Assembly: GCA_007120685.1 (NCBI GenBank)
Contig: SKNG01000012.1
Coordinates: 1-10,839 of the forward strand
Length of the DNA: 10,839 nt
Reading direction: 5' to 3'
From: Paracoccaceae bacterium
GTDB taxonomy: Bacteria > Pseudomonadota > Alphaproteobacteria > Rhodobacterales > Rhodobacteraceae
Shown here: positions 1 through 6,716 of the stretch, piece after piece
How positions within the stretch are numbered: position 1 is the stretch's first letter
Layout of the letters: each line of letters starts with the position of its first letter
Notes under the pieces: model-generated
Told to the model about the DNA's origin: nothing
Databases searched by the model: none
What the model saw: the letters and a program-made list of their open reading frames with translations, nothing else
Made by a program: the position numbers and the translations under genes

Positions 1-302
1 CGGGTCTGGGCGGTCCAGCCAAGATGATTGCCGGCATCGGTCCGGACCACGGGCCGCTTCATCAGGGCCGGATGCGCGGCCAGCAGTTCGGCCGGGGGCG
101 CGGCGCGCGCGCCCTCGTCCAAGCCGCGCCAGGTGGTCGATGCACGGTTGATCAACCGGTCACCGAAGGCGGCCAGCAACGCCTCGATCTCTGCGGCATC
201 CAGCGGCACTTCCCGAATGTCCCGAAATGTCGCTTCGGGCAGGGCTTTGCGCGCCTTGCGGCAGGTGTCGCAGGTCTTGAGGCCAAGGATCGTAACGGGC
301 AT
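1..302 (-). CDS. ArsC/Spx/YffB-family thioredoxin-fold protein (3' end outside window)
   Basis: About 100 N-terminal residues are visible and the C-terminus runs off the window edge; family members are usually about 115 residues. The protein opens with a beta strand leading into a Cys-X2-Cys pair (C11 and C14, in KTCDTCRKA), as in the ArsC/Spx/YffB glutaredoxin-like fold. An INRASTTWR stretch and a late KRPVV motif match the family's conserved 'N-x-rgttwR' and 'RP' signatures. ArsC members reduce arsenate with glutathione, Spx members are regulators, and YffB members are of uncertain function. The sequence does not decide between them, and no other arsenic gene is present. The ATG at 302 is supported by AAGGA at 310-314, 7 nt upstream. 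The 66-nt gap after the ligase gene at 369-1724 allows co-transcription but does not prove it. Confidence 0.82.
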   Translation of the reverse strand, partial: MPVTILGLKTCDTCRKARKALPEATFRDIREVPLDAAEIEALLAAFGDRLINRASTTWRGLDEGARAAPPAELLAAHPALMKRPVVRTDAGNHLGWTAQT

Positions 303-368
303 GAGCGCGTCCTTTCTGTGACGGTGTCGTCCAGTGAGGCTGAATGTCAGGCAATTGGCGCTGGGTTG

Positions 369-1724
369 TCAGACATTCAGCAGCAGGTGTTCGCGCTCCC
401 AGGGGCTGATGACCTGCAGGAATTCCTTGTATTCCATGCGTTTCACGCATTCGTAGACGGTGCAGAAGCGCTCGCCCAGCACCGCGCGCACCGGTGCGCA
501 TTCCTCCAGCAGGTCCAGCGCATCGCCCAGGGTCAGGGGCAGTTCATCTTCGGCTACATAGGCATCGCCCTTGTATTGCGGCCGGGGTTCGATCTGTTCG
601 GTCAGGCCCAGGTAGCCGCAGGCCAGACTGGCGGCGATGCCCAGATAGGGGTTGCAATCCATCCCCGCCAGACGGTTTTCCACCCGGCGCGAGGCCGGGC
701 TGGAGACCGGGATGCGCAGCCCTGTGGTGCGGTTGTCACGCCCCCATTCCAGATTGATCGGTGCAGCGAAATCAGGCACATAGCGGCGATAGCTGTTCAC
801 ATACGGCGCCAGGATCGCAATCACGGCGGGCAGGTATTTCTGCATCCCGCCGATGAAATGCCGGTGCGCGGCGGTATCGCTGCCGTCGGGCGCCGAAAAG
901 ATGTTCACACCCGTCGTTCTATCGACCACCGAATGGTGGATATGCATTGCCGAGCCCGGCTCGCCCTCGATCGGCTTGGCCATGAAGGTGGCGTAGCAAT
1001 CGGCGCGCAGCGCGGCCTCGCGGATCAGACGCTTGAAGAAGAATACCTCGTCGGCCAGCGCCACCGGCTCGCCATGGTTGAGGTTGATCTCGATCTGCCC
1101 GGCGCCCCCTTCCTGCAGGATGCCGTCGATCTCCAGCCCCTGGGCCTCGGCGAAATCATAGATGTCGTCGATCACGGGGCCGTATTCATCGACCGCCGAC
1201 ATTGAATAGGCCTGCCGGGCGGCGGCGGGGCGGCCGGATCGGCCCATCGGGGGCTCTATGGGCTTGGCCGGGTCGGTGTTGCGGGCGACCAGGTAGAATT
1301 CCATCTCCGGCGCCACCACCGGGGTCCAGCCGCGGTCCCGGTAAAGCCCGATCACGCGCCTGAGCACGTTGCGGGGCGCGATGGGCACCGGCTCGCCACT
1401 GGGTTCCAGCGCGTCATGGATCACCTGCAGGGTAATGTCACCGGTCCAGGGGGCGGCAGTGGTGGTGGCGTAATCCGGGCGCAGGATCATGTCCGGTTCG
1501 GTATAGGCCATGTCGGGCACTTCTGCCCAGTCGCCGGTGATGGTCTGCAGGAAGATCGAATCGGGCAGGTAGAATTTTTCCTGCTTGGCAAATTTCGTGG
1601 CCGGCATCGCCTTGCCGCGCGCCACGCCGGCAAGATCCGGGATGATGCACTCGACTTCGTCGGGGCGGCGGCCGGCGAGATACTCGCGCGCGGCCTCTGG
1701 GGCCTGGTCAAGCCAGTCAGCCAT
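369..1724 (-). CDS. glutamine synthetase-like protein, probable gamma-glutamyl ligase (PuuA-type), 451 aa
   Basis: ATP-grasp-like ligase of the glutamine synthetase superfamily. It probably joins the gamma-carboxyl of glutamate to an amine or amino acid rather than making glutamine. The short N-terminal domain carries the DLAGVARGKAMP loop (residues 30-41). The catalytic domain holds the expected metal and ATP residues: E140/E142 (APEMEFYL), E205 and E212 (EGGAGQIE), H261/H263 (GSAMHIHH), R332/R337 (NRTTGLRIP) and E349/R351. All appear intact, so it is likely active. The length fits the family. I see no adenylylation-type tyrosine region like that of assimilatory GlnA. The ATG at 1724 overlaps the amidotransferase stop by 8 nt, which implies translational coupling and joint function. 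An upstream in-frame extension is possible, but the ATG start gives a natural N-terminus. A 9-bp inverted repeat (339-347 with 373-381) spans the stop codon. The acceptor substrate cannot be read from sequence. Confidence 0.92.
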   Translation of the reverse strand: MADWLDQAPEAAREYLAGRRPDEVECIIPDLAGVARGKAMPATKFAKQEKFYLPDSIFLQTITGDWAEVPDMAYTEPDMILRPDYATTTAAPWTGDITLQVIHDALEPSGEPVPIAPRNVLRRVIGLYRDRGWTPVVAPEMEFYLVARNTDPAKPIEPPMGRSGRPAAARQAYSMSAVDEYGPVIDDIYDFAEAQGLEIDGILQEGGAGQIEINLNHGEPVALADEVFFFKRLIREAALRADCYATFMAKPIEGEPGSAMHIHHSVVDRTTGVNIFSAPDGSDTAAHRHFIGGMQKYLPAVIAILAPYVNSYRRYVPDFAAPINLEWGRDNRTTGLRIPVSSPASRRVENRLAGMDCNPYLGIAASLACGYLGLTEQIEPRPQYKGDAYVAEDELPLTLGDALDLLEECAPVRAVLGERFCTVYECVKRMEYKEFLQVISPWEREHLLLNV

Positions 1725-2439
1725 GGCGGGCCTTTCGCTGTTGCTGGGGCCGGGTGGCGGCGCGGAAGAAATCGGCGATGCGGTTGGCGATGCAGGCGCA
1801 ATCCAACGGCTGGCCCAGCCGCGCGCTGGCAGCGTCCAGCACGGGGTCGGGGACCAGCCCGCGCCCACGTGCCTCGATCAGCGCATCGGTAAAGGCGTTG
1901 TCGAATTCCGGATGGGCCTGCACGGAATAGCCGAGCGGCGTGCCGTCGGGCGCCTCATAGGCCAGCGCGGCATGGGCGCAATGGGGGTTGTGACCGACGG
2001 TGCGGGCGGTGGCGGGGGCGGTGATGACCTGATCCTGGTGCCAGGCGTTCAGCGCGATGGGCTGGCCCTCGAAGTCGTATTCGGTGGGGCCGACCGCCCA
2101 GCCGCCGGCGAATTTTTCCACCTTGCCGCCCAGCGCCTGGGCCATGATCTGATGGCCGAAGCAGATGCCGGCGACGGGCACGCGCGCGGCGAAGGCGTCA
2201 CGGATGAACTGCTCCAGCGGCGGGATGAAGGCGTGATCCTCATAGGCGCCGAAACGCGAGCCGGTGATCAGCCAGCCATCGGCCGACGTGGCATCGGGCG
2301 GGAAGGTGCCGTCGAGCACGCGCCAGGTGGTGAAGGCGAAGCCCTGGTCGGCCAGGAGGCGGATGAAGAAATCCGGGTAGTCGCCCCCCGCGCGCAATGG
2401 TTCAGGTGCTTCGCCGGTCTGCAAGATGCCGATATGCAT
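1717..2439 (-). CDS. class I glutamine amidotransferase-like protein, 240 aa
   Basis: Single-domain class I amidotransferase fold of the GuaA-N-like group (COG0518 type). The catalytic triad is visible: C93 in the nucleophile elbow AGICFGHQIMAQALGG, and H176 and E178 in QAHPEFDN. NAWHQDQV (131-138) is the usual substrate-pocket motif. The protein is soluble, with no signal peptide or partner synthetase domain. Free-standing members either hydrolyse gamma-glutamyl compounds or supply ammonia to a partner. Its overlap with a PuuA-like ligase suggests cleavage of a gamma-glutamyl intermediate, a role held by PuuD in the putrescine pathway. PuuD belongs to the related but distinct peptidase C26 group, so this would be an analogue. 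ATG 2439 is preferred to TTG 2463 because the homologous core starts at MHIGILQ and the upstream residues lie inside a 13-bp dyad. The ribosome site is weak (ACAGG). It is the first gene of its unit. Confidence 0.9.
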   Translation of the reverse strand: MHIGILQTGEAPEPLRAGGDYPDFFIRLLADQGFAFTTWRVLDGTFPPDATSADGWLITGSRFGAYEDHAFIPPLEQFIRDAFAARVPVAGICFGHQIMAQALGGKVEKFAGGWAVGPTEYDFEGQPIALNAWHQDQVITAPATARTVGHNPHCAHAALAYEAPDGTPLGYSVQAHPEFDNAFTDALIEARGRGLVPDPVLDAASARLGQPLDCACIANRIADFFRAATRPQQQRKARHG

Positions 2440-2450
2440 GGATGAGCCTG

Positions 2451-2463
2451 TTGATTTGATCAA
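2451..2463 (-). promoter_or_regulatory. putative operator upstream of the amidotransferase gene
   Basis: Perfect 13-bp dyad TTGAT-CAA-ATCAA (minus strand), ending 11 nt before the ATG at 2439. The core TGATCAAATCA recurs upstream of the ABC transporter operon at 7646-7658 at nearly the same distance from the start codon. Nearby weak sigma-70-like boxes on the minus strand (TTGCCC 2493-2488, 18-nt spacer, TAGCTT 2469-2464) would place the dyad at or just after the transcription start, a position suited to repression. The half-site layout with a 3-bp centre resembles operators of GntR/FadR-type dimers, but the regulator is not in this window. Confidence 0.55.
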
Positions 2464-2600
2464 AAGCTAGCATGGGGCAGACGCGGCGGGCAAGGGGGGG
2501 GACCGAGAAGGGTCACAGGGGGATTGCATGTGGCGCTGCAACGTTGCGCCGCGGCGCGTTGCGCGGTGTCCATCCGTCTGACCGTTTGGGCCGTCGCGGG

Positions 2601-2650
2601 CAACGCGCCTTCGAAGGCGCGTTGAAACGGGCTTTCGAAAGCCCGTTTTT
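2601..2650 (-). terminator. two abutting 24-bp perfect palindromes, probable terminator region
   Basis: Two perfect 24-bp palindromes lie head to tail with no gap: 2601-2624 (CAACGCGCCTTC and its complement) and 2625-2648 (AAACGGGCTTTC and its complement). Both share the centre TTCGAA. On the minus strand they follow the ligase stop at 2711 by about 60 nt and would form two stable hairpins; the first is followed only by UUUC. On the plus strand the second ends in TTTTT, a better terminator, although no plus-strand gene precedes it. A bidirectional terminator that closes the transporter/ligase unit is the simplest reading. Confidence 0.55.
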
Positions 2651-2662
2651 CCGGCGCTCGGT

Positions 2663-2687
2663 CCCCCCGGATGACTGAAGAGCAAAG
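2663..2687 (-). repeat. degenerate copy of a dispersed 3'-end intergenic element
   Basis: Read on the minus strand it is CTTTGCTCT, six variable bases, then ATCC and a G run. This matches the element at 4971-4996 except for the six-base centre and one missing C. Both copies lie a short way downstream of minus-strand stop codons (2711 here, 5031 for the other), so the position as well as the sequence is conserved. The stretch holds no plausible gene. Confidence 0.5.
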
Positions 2688-2710
2688 GGGCAGGGGAGCA
2701 GGTCGGCGGC

Positions 2711-4054
2711 CTAGACCGTGTCCAAATAGAGATCGATCACCTCTTCCGGCGAAAGCTCGGCCATATAGCGCAATTCCTGCCGCTTGGTGCGCAACAGATT
2801 GTCGATCAGTTCCGGGGCGAAGATGCGGGCCATGGCGCGGCTTTGCTCGAAGCGGTCGATGGCATCGGCCCAGCTGTTCGGCAGTTGCGGCAGATCCTGG
2901 TCATAGGCGTTGCCGCTGATCGGCGGGGGCGGGGACAGCGCGTCCTCGATCCCGATCAGCGCCGAGCCGAGCACGCCGGCCATCATCAGATAGGGGTTGA
3001 TGTCGCCGCCCGCGACGCGGTGTTCGATGCGCCGCGCCTTGTGGCTGCCCGAGGGGATGCGCAGCGCGGCGGTGCGGTTTTCATAGGACCAGGCGACGCC
3101 GGTGGGCGCGTGCGCGCCGGGCACCTGGCGGTCATAGCTGTTGGCATGCGGTGCCAGCAGCAGCATGGTGTCGGGCATCGCCTGCAGGCAGCCGGCGACG
3201 GCGTTCTTCAGCAACGCGCTGCCCTCTGGCCCGCCGTCGTCAAAAAGGTTGCGCCCTTCGCTATCGGTCAGCGAGAAATGCATGTGCATGCCGTTGCCCG
3301 GCCAGTCCGGGTAGGGTTTGGCCATGAAGCTGGCAGCGAAGCCGTATTTGCGCGCCAGCCCCTTGACCAGCAGCTTGAAGAGCCAGGTGTCATCGGCGAT
3401 CTTCAGCACATCGTCGGAATGCAGCAGGTTGATTTCGAACTGGCCGATGCCGGCCTCGGATATGGCCGTGTCGGCGTCGATATCCATCGCCTCGCAGGCG
3501 TCATAGAGATCGGTGAAGAAGTTGTCGAAGGCATCGAGCGCGCGCAGCGCCAGCGTGTCGGCGCCGGGCCGGCGCTTGCCCGAGCGGGGCGAGGGGGGCA
3601 CGCGCAACTCGCGCCCCGAATCGTCGATCAGGTAGAATTCCAGCTCCGTCGCGCAGACCGGGCGCATGCCGCGCGCGTGGAAGCGGTCAAGCACGCGGGC
3701 GAGCGCGTGGCGCGGGTCGCCCTCGAAGGGCGTGCCGTCTTCGTGGAACATCCAGATCGGCAGCAGTGCGGTGGGCGCATCGAGCCAGGGCATCGGCAGG
3801 AAGCCGCGTTCGGTGGGTTTGAGCACGCCATCGGCGTCGCCGGTTTCGAACACCAGGGGGCTGTCCTCGATATCCTCGCCCCAGATATCCAGATTCAGCG
3901 CGGAATAAGGAAAGCGCGTGCCCTCGCGCAGCAGCTTTTCGGCAAAGCGCACCGGCATGCGCTTGCCGCGCGCTTGGCCGTTCAGATCGGCCGCGGCGAC
4001 GCGGATGGTGCGGATATCGGGGTGGTGGCGGGCCCAGTCACGGAAGGGCAGCAT
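2711..4054 (-). CDS. glutamine synthetase-like protein, probable gamma-glutamyl ligase (PuuA-type), 447 aa
   Basis: Second glutamine synthetase superfamily ligase in the window, clearly diverged from the one at 369-1724. The N-terminal loop AADLNGQARGKRMP (21-34) is followed by the catalytic domain with E137/E139 (ATELEFYL), E200 and E207 (SEAGIGQFEINL), H257/H259 (GNGMHMHF), R327/R332 (ENRTAALRIP) and E344/R346. The set is complete, so activity is likely. Its general layout is that of PuuA-like enzymes, which gamma-glutamylate putrescine or similar amines using ATP. The ATG at 4054 lies 3 nt after the permease stop, with AGGTGA just upstream, so it is translated as the last gene of the transporter operon. 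That link suggests it acts on the imported compound. The start agrees with the family N-terminus. A gamma-glutamyl-methylamide or other amide synthetase role cannot be excluded. Confidence 0.93.
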   Translation of the reverse strand: MLPFRDWARHHPDIRTIRVAAADLNGQARGKRMPVRFAEKLLREGTRFPYSALNLDIWGEDIEDSPLVFETGDADGVLKPTERGFLPMPWLDAPTALLPIWMFHEDGTPFEGDPRHALARVLDRFHARGMRPVCATELEFYLIDDSGRELRVPPSPRSGKRRPGADTLALRALDAFDNFFTDLYDACEAMDIDADTAISEAGIGQFEINLLHSDDVLKIADDTWLFKLLVKGLARKYGFAASFMAKPYPDWPGNGMHMHFSLTDSEGRNLFDDGGPEGSALLKNAVAGCLQAMPDTMLLLAPHANSYDRQVPGAHAPTGVAWSYENRTAALRIPSGSHKARRIEHRVAGGDINPYLMMAGVLGSALIGIEDALSPPPPISGNAYDQDLPQLPNSWADAIDRFEQSRAMARIFAPELIDNLLRTKRQELRYMAELSPEEVIDLYLDTV

Positions 4055-4057
4055 GGA

Positions 4058-4909
4058 TCACCTGACATATTGGGGGCGGAACCGGATACGCTGGCGCCTC
4101 TCACGCGGCAGGTGGCGATTCAGCCGGATGTTGATCAGACCGAAGAGCCCGATGATGAACAGCGTCAGCAGGATGAAGTAAAGCGCGACCAGCGGATAGG
4201 CGACGAAAGGGTTGAAGGTCTGATCGACGAAATAGCGGGCGTAGTAGAAGGCCTCGCCCGATTGCTGGCGCGCCGGGAAGGCCGAGAGGAACACCAGTGT
4301 GGTGGAATGGGTCAGGAAGATCGCTTCATTGGTGTAGCTGGGCCAGGCGAGCCGCAGCATGTTGGGCCAGACGATGCGGCGGAACTTCGTCCAGCCGGTC
4401 ATGCCGTAGGCGTCGGCGGCTTCCAGATCGCCCTTGGGGATCGAGCGTAGCGCGCCATGGAACAGTTCGGCCGAATAGGCGGTGGTGTTGAGGATCAGCA
4501 CGATCAGCCCGCCGACCGCGGCGGTGGTCAGGGGGGCGGTGTTGACAGTCAGGGTGATGAAGCCGAGCGGAATATCCAGCCCCGTGCGGGGCAAGAGCAC
4601 GAAGGCCGAGTAGAAGAAGAAGAACTGGATGAAGAGGGGCGAGCCACGGAAGAAGAAGATGAAGGCGCCGGCGGGGCGGCTGATCCAGGGATTGGCCGAG
4701 AATTTCGCCAGTGCCACGCCGGTGGCGAGGAAGAAGCCGAAACCGATGGCGAGCGTGGCGAAATAGACGTTCCAGATCAGGCCCGAGGCGATGAGGAAGA
4801 TCTGGTCGCAGAAGGTGATGTCCAGCCCGCGCGGCAAGAGGCGTTCGCCATGATCGCGCCCCAGCGCGCGCAGGATATAGCCGTCGAAACTCTCGGCGCA
4901 GGTTCTCAT
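4058..4909 (-). CDS. polar amino acid ABC transporter permease (HisM-like), 283 aa
   Basis: Inner-membrane permease of the polar amino acid (PAAT) ABC importer family. Hydrophobic segments lie roughly at residues 37-70, 80-106, 114-143, 195-212 and 235-260. The cytoplasmic EAA loop (about 147-185, AELFHGALRSIPKGD...AYGM...WPNML) docks on the ATPase. The basic C-terminal tail (RRQRIRFRPQYVR) is typical of a cytoplasmic end. About 30 N-terminal residues precede the first membrane segment, which is slightly long for HisM; starting at a later codon is possible but no better start is evident. It forms the heterodimeric channel with the permease at 5031-5912. A 121-nt gap carrying a hairpin and a repeat separates the two permease genes, which is unusual for partners that are normally overlapping. 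Confidence 0.92.
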   Translation of the reverse strand: MRTCAESFDGYILRALGRDHGERLLPRGLDITFCDQIFLIASGLIWNVYFATLAIGFGFFLATGVALAKFSANPWISRPAGAFIFFFRGSPLFIQFFFFYSAFVLLPRTGLDIPLGFITLTVNTAPLTTAAVGGLIVLILNTTAYSAELFHGALRSIPKGDLEAADAYGMTGWTKFRRIVWPNMLRLAWPSYTNEAIFLTHSTTLVFLSAFPARQQSGEAFYYARYFVDQTFNPFVAYPLVALYFILLTLFIIGLFGLINIRLNRHLPRERRQRIRFRPQYVR

Positions 4910-4930
4910 GACCGGGCCTGCAGCTGGACC

Positions 4931-4996
4931 GGGGCAGGGGGGCGCTGCCCCCCGTCGGCTGGCGCCGCCGCCCCCCGGGATATTTGCAGAGCAAAG
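4931..4996 (-). repeat. GC hairpin plus dispersed intergenic element between the permease genes
   Basis: GGGGCAG (4931-4937) pairs with CTGCCCC (4945-4951). It is followed at 4971-4996 by an element reading CTTTGCTCTGCAAATATCCC then a G run on the minus strand. A degraded copy lies at 2663-2687. I recall GC hairpins joined to a CCCGGGATATTT-type sequence as common intergenic elements in Rhodobacterales. It starts about 35 nt after the permease stop at 5031, where it could dampen transcription of downstream genes or stabilise upstream mRNA. Confidence 0.6.
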
Positions 4997-5030
4997 AGGG
5001 GGCGAGTGCCGGGAGAGGGGGTGGGGGTGC

Positions 5031-5912
5031 TCATGCGGCGGCCTTTCGCAGGCGCTCGCCCTCGGCCGTGGCCTGGCCGCGCGAGAGGCTGCGGTTGAGC
5101 GCGCCGAAGCCGCGTTCGCTGAGCCAGGTCAGGAACAGGTAGAAGGCCAGAAGGACCAGGAAATACCAGACCCGCCAGTCGGGGTGGGGATAGGTATAGA
5201 GCGAGGTCTTCTGCCCGCCGAGTTCGCGCGCCCAGTAGACCGCATCCTGCAAGCCCAGTAAGAACAGAAGCGGCGTTGCCTTCACGAGGATCTGCCAGAT
5301 GTTCGACAGGCCGGGGATCGCATAGACCCACATCTGCGGCATCACGATGCGGCGGAAGGCCTGTGCGGGGGTCATGCCGAAGGCCTCGGCGGTTTCGATC
5401 TGGGCGCGCGGCACGGCCCGCATGGCACCATGGAGCGTGTTGGCGGCAAAGGCCCCGAAGACCAGCGAGAAGGCGACCACCGCCATGGTGAAGGCATAGG
5501 CATCGCGCACCCAGGCCGGCGCGCCGACCGGGGGCACCTTGGCCTCGCGGCAGACGATGAAGTCATTGCCCTGCCGGATCGGCTGGTCCCAGTCCGGGCA
5601 CTGGATATGGTGAAACACCCATTCGATCCCTTGCCCCAGCGCGATCGGCACGAACATGAAGAACACGATGTCAGGCACGCCGCGGACGATGTTGACATAG
5701 CCCTTGCCCAGCCAGCTGACCGGCAGGAAGCGCGACCGCACCGCGAGCGCCCCCAGAAGCCCCATGCCCAGCGCGACCGGCGCCGTGATCGCCAGCAGCA
5801 GCAGGACCATGAAGAAGGAGCGGTAGAAAGCGAAATGGGTCTGTGTGGTCAGATAACAGGCGAACCATTGCCATTGTGGCAGTGTCGAGGGGTCGGTGCA
5901 GAATGCAAACAT
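5031..5912 (-). CDS. polar amino acid ABC transporter permease (HisQ-like), 293 aa
   Basis: PAAT-family inner-membrane permease. Hydrophobic segments lie near residues 30-58, 81-100, 138-158, 196-222 and 247-266. The EAA loop (about 158-194, NTLHGAMRAVPRAQIETAEAFGM...IVMPQM) is well conserved and contacts the ATPase. Between the second and third of these segments is a roughly 35-residue loop (101-136) predicted to be periplasmic because it precedes the segment before the EAA loop. It contains C105 and C121, which could form a disulfide. The ATG at 5912 has only a weak ribosome site, which fits lower expression than the binding protein upstream. It is separated from the binding-protein gene by 69 nt holding a 10-bp hairpin. 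It pairs with the permease at 4058-4909. Confidence 0.92.
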   Translation of the reverse strand: MFAFCTDPSTLPQWQWFACYLTTQTHFAFYRSFFMVLLLLAITAPVALGMGLLGALAVRSRFLPVSWLGKGYVNIVRGVPDIVFFMFVPIALGQGIEWVFHHIQCPDWDQPIRQGNDFIVCREAKVPPVGAPAWVRDAYAFTMAVVAFSLVFGAFAANTLHGAMRAVPRAQIETAEAFGMTPAQAFRRIVMPQMWVYAIPGLSNIWQILVKATPLLFLLGLQDAVYWARELGGQKTSLYTYPHPDWRVWYFLVLLAFYLFLTWLSERGFGALNRSLSRGQATAEGERLRKAAA

Positions 5913-5936
5913 CGCGGGTGCCCACCGGGGACAGTC

Positions 5937-5959
5937 AAGGCCCGCACGCTGCGGGCCTT
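5937..5959 (-). other. intercistronic hairpin between binding protein and permease genes
   Basis: A perfect 10-bp stem, AAGGCCCGCA with TGCGGGCCTT, closes a 3-nt loop. It lies 22 nt after the binding-protein stop codon and has no U tract in either direction. Hairpins at this place in periplasmic-binding-protein operons are known to protect upstream mRNA and to limit expression of the membrane genes. That role is inferred here from position and stem quality. Confidence 0.6.
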
Positions 5960-5981
5960 GCTGCGCTGCTGTCAGAGAGCG

Positions 5982-6716
5982 TCAGAACTGCGCGATGCCA
6001 TCGCCGAACCATTGCTCGATCAGGGCGTTGAGCGATCCGTCTTCCTTCATCTCGTCGATGACGCGGGTGAAGGTCTGGCGCAGGTCATCGTCGGTCTGGC
6101 GGATGCCGGCGCCGGTGCCCGCCCCCGGATAGAAGTCATCACCGATGAAGACCAGTTCCCCGCCCGAATCGTTCACATAGGGCATCAGGAAGTTCTTGTC
6201 GGCCAGCACTGCATCGGCCTCGCCGTTGCGCACGGCCGAGATGGTCTCGTCCGGGGTGGGGAATTCCAGCCCGTCGGCCGTGCCTTCGGCCACGATCCCC
6301 GCCTGCACGGTGTTCGACTGCACCGCGATCACGCCGCTTTCGATCACCGACGGGTCGGTGCCTGCCAGCGCCATATAGGCCGACGGGTCAGACGGCAGGT
6401 AATTGGTGGTGAAGCTGATCACCTGGCTGCGCGCCTCGGTGATGCTCATGCCTGCCATGATCACGTCATAATTGCCAGCGACCAGATTGGGTATGATGGT
6501 ATCCCAGTCGTTGAGGACCCATTCGCAGGTCAGCTCGGCGCGGGCGCAGATTTCGTTGCCGAGGTCGATCTCGAAGCCGACGATCTCGTTATCGTCATTG
6601 ATGAAGTTCCACGGCGGATAAGCGCCCTCGGTGCCGATGCGCACGACGTCCTGGGCCATGGCTCCGGCGGTTGATAGCGCCAGGGCGGCGGCAGCGGCGA
6701 GGATTGTCCTGGTCAT
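5982..6716 (-). CDS. periplasmic amino-acid-type substrate-binding protein of ABC transporter, 244 aa
   Basis: Solute-binding protein of the LAO/HisJ (SBP family 3) group. Residues 1-21 form a Sec signal peptide with an AMA|QD cleavage site, giving a soluble periplasmic protein. The mature part opens with VRIGTEGAYPPWNF, the family signature. Ligand residues can be matched by alignment to LAO: Y33, W71 (an aromatic, as F52 there), S91 in AGMSITEAR, R96 for the alpha-carboxylate, and D173 in AVLADK for the alpha-amino group. C57 and C64 match the family's disulfide. R96 and D173 argue for a compound with an alpha-amino-acid head rather than a simple diamine such as putrescine. The ATG at 6716 overlaps the ATPase stop (ATGA) and has a strong AAGGAG at 6724-6729. 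The side-chain specificity is not readable. Confidence 0.94.
   Translation of the reverse strand: MTRTILAAAAALALSTAGAMAQDVVRIGTEGAYPPWNFINDDNEIVGFEIDLGNEICARAELTCEWVLNDWDTIIPNLVAGNYDVIMAGMSITEARSQVISFTTNYLPSDPSAYMALAGTDPSVIESGVIAVQSNTVQAGIVAEGTADGLEFPTPDETISAVRNGEADAVLADKNFLMPYVNDSGGELVFIGDDFYPGAGTGAGIRQTDDDLRQTFTRVIDEMKEDGSLNALIEQWFGDGIAQF

Noticed and set aside
145..158. Palindrome CGGTTGATCAACCG, sharing TTGATCAA with the candidate operators.
   Set aside because: It lies inside the ArsC-like coding region, lacks the TGAT-3bp-ATCA layout, and is far from a start codon.
24..1205. Long plus-strand open frame opposite the ArsC-like and ligase genes.
   Set aside because: It is the antisense shadow of GC-rich coding sequence; the minus strand carries complete, motif-bearing enzymes over the same bases. 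Similar long antisense frames at 2843-4450 and 5430-6674 were dismissed for the same reason.
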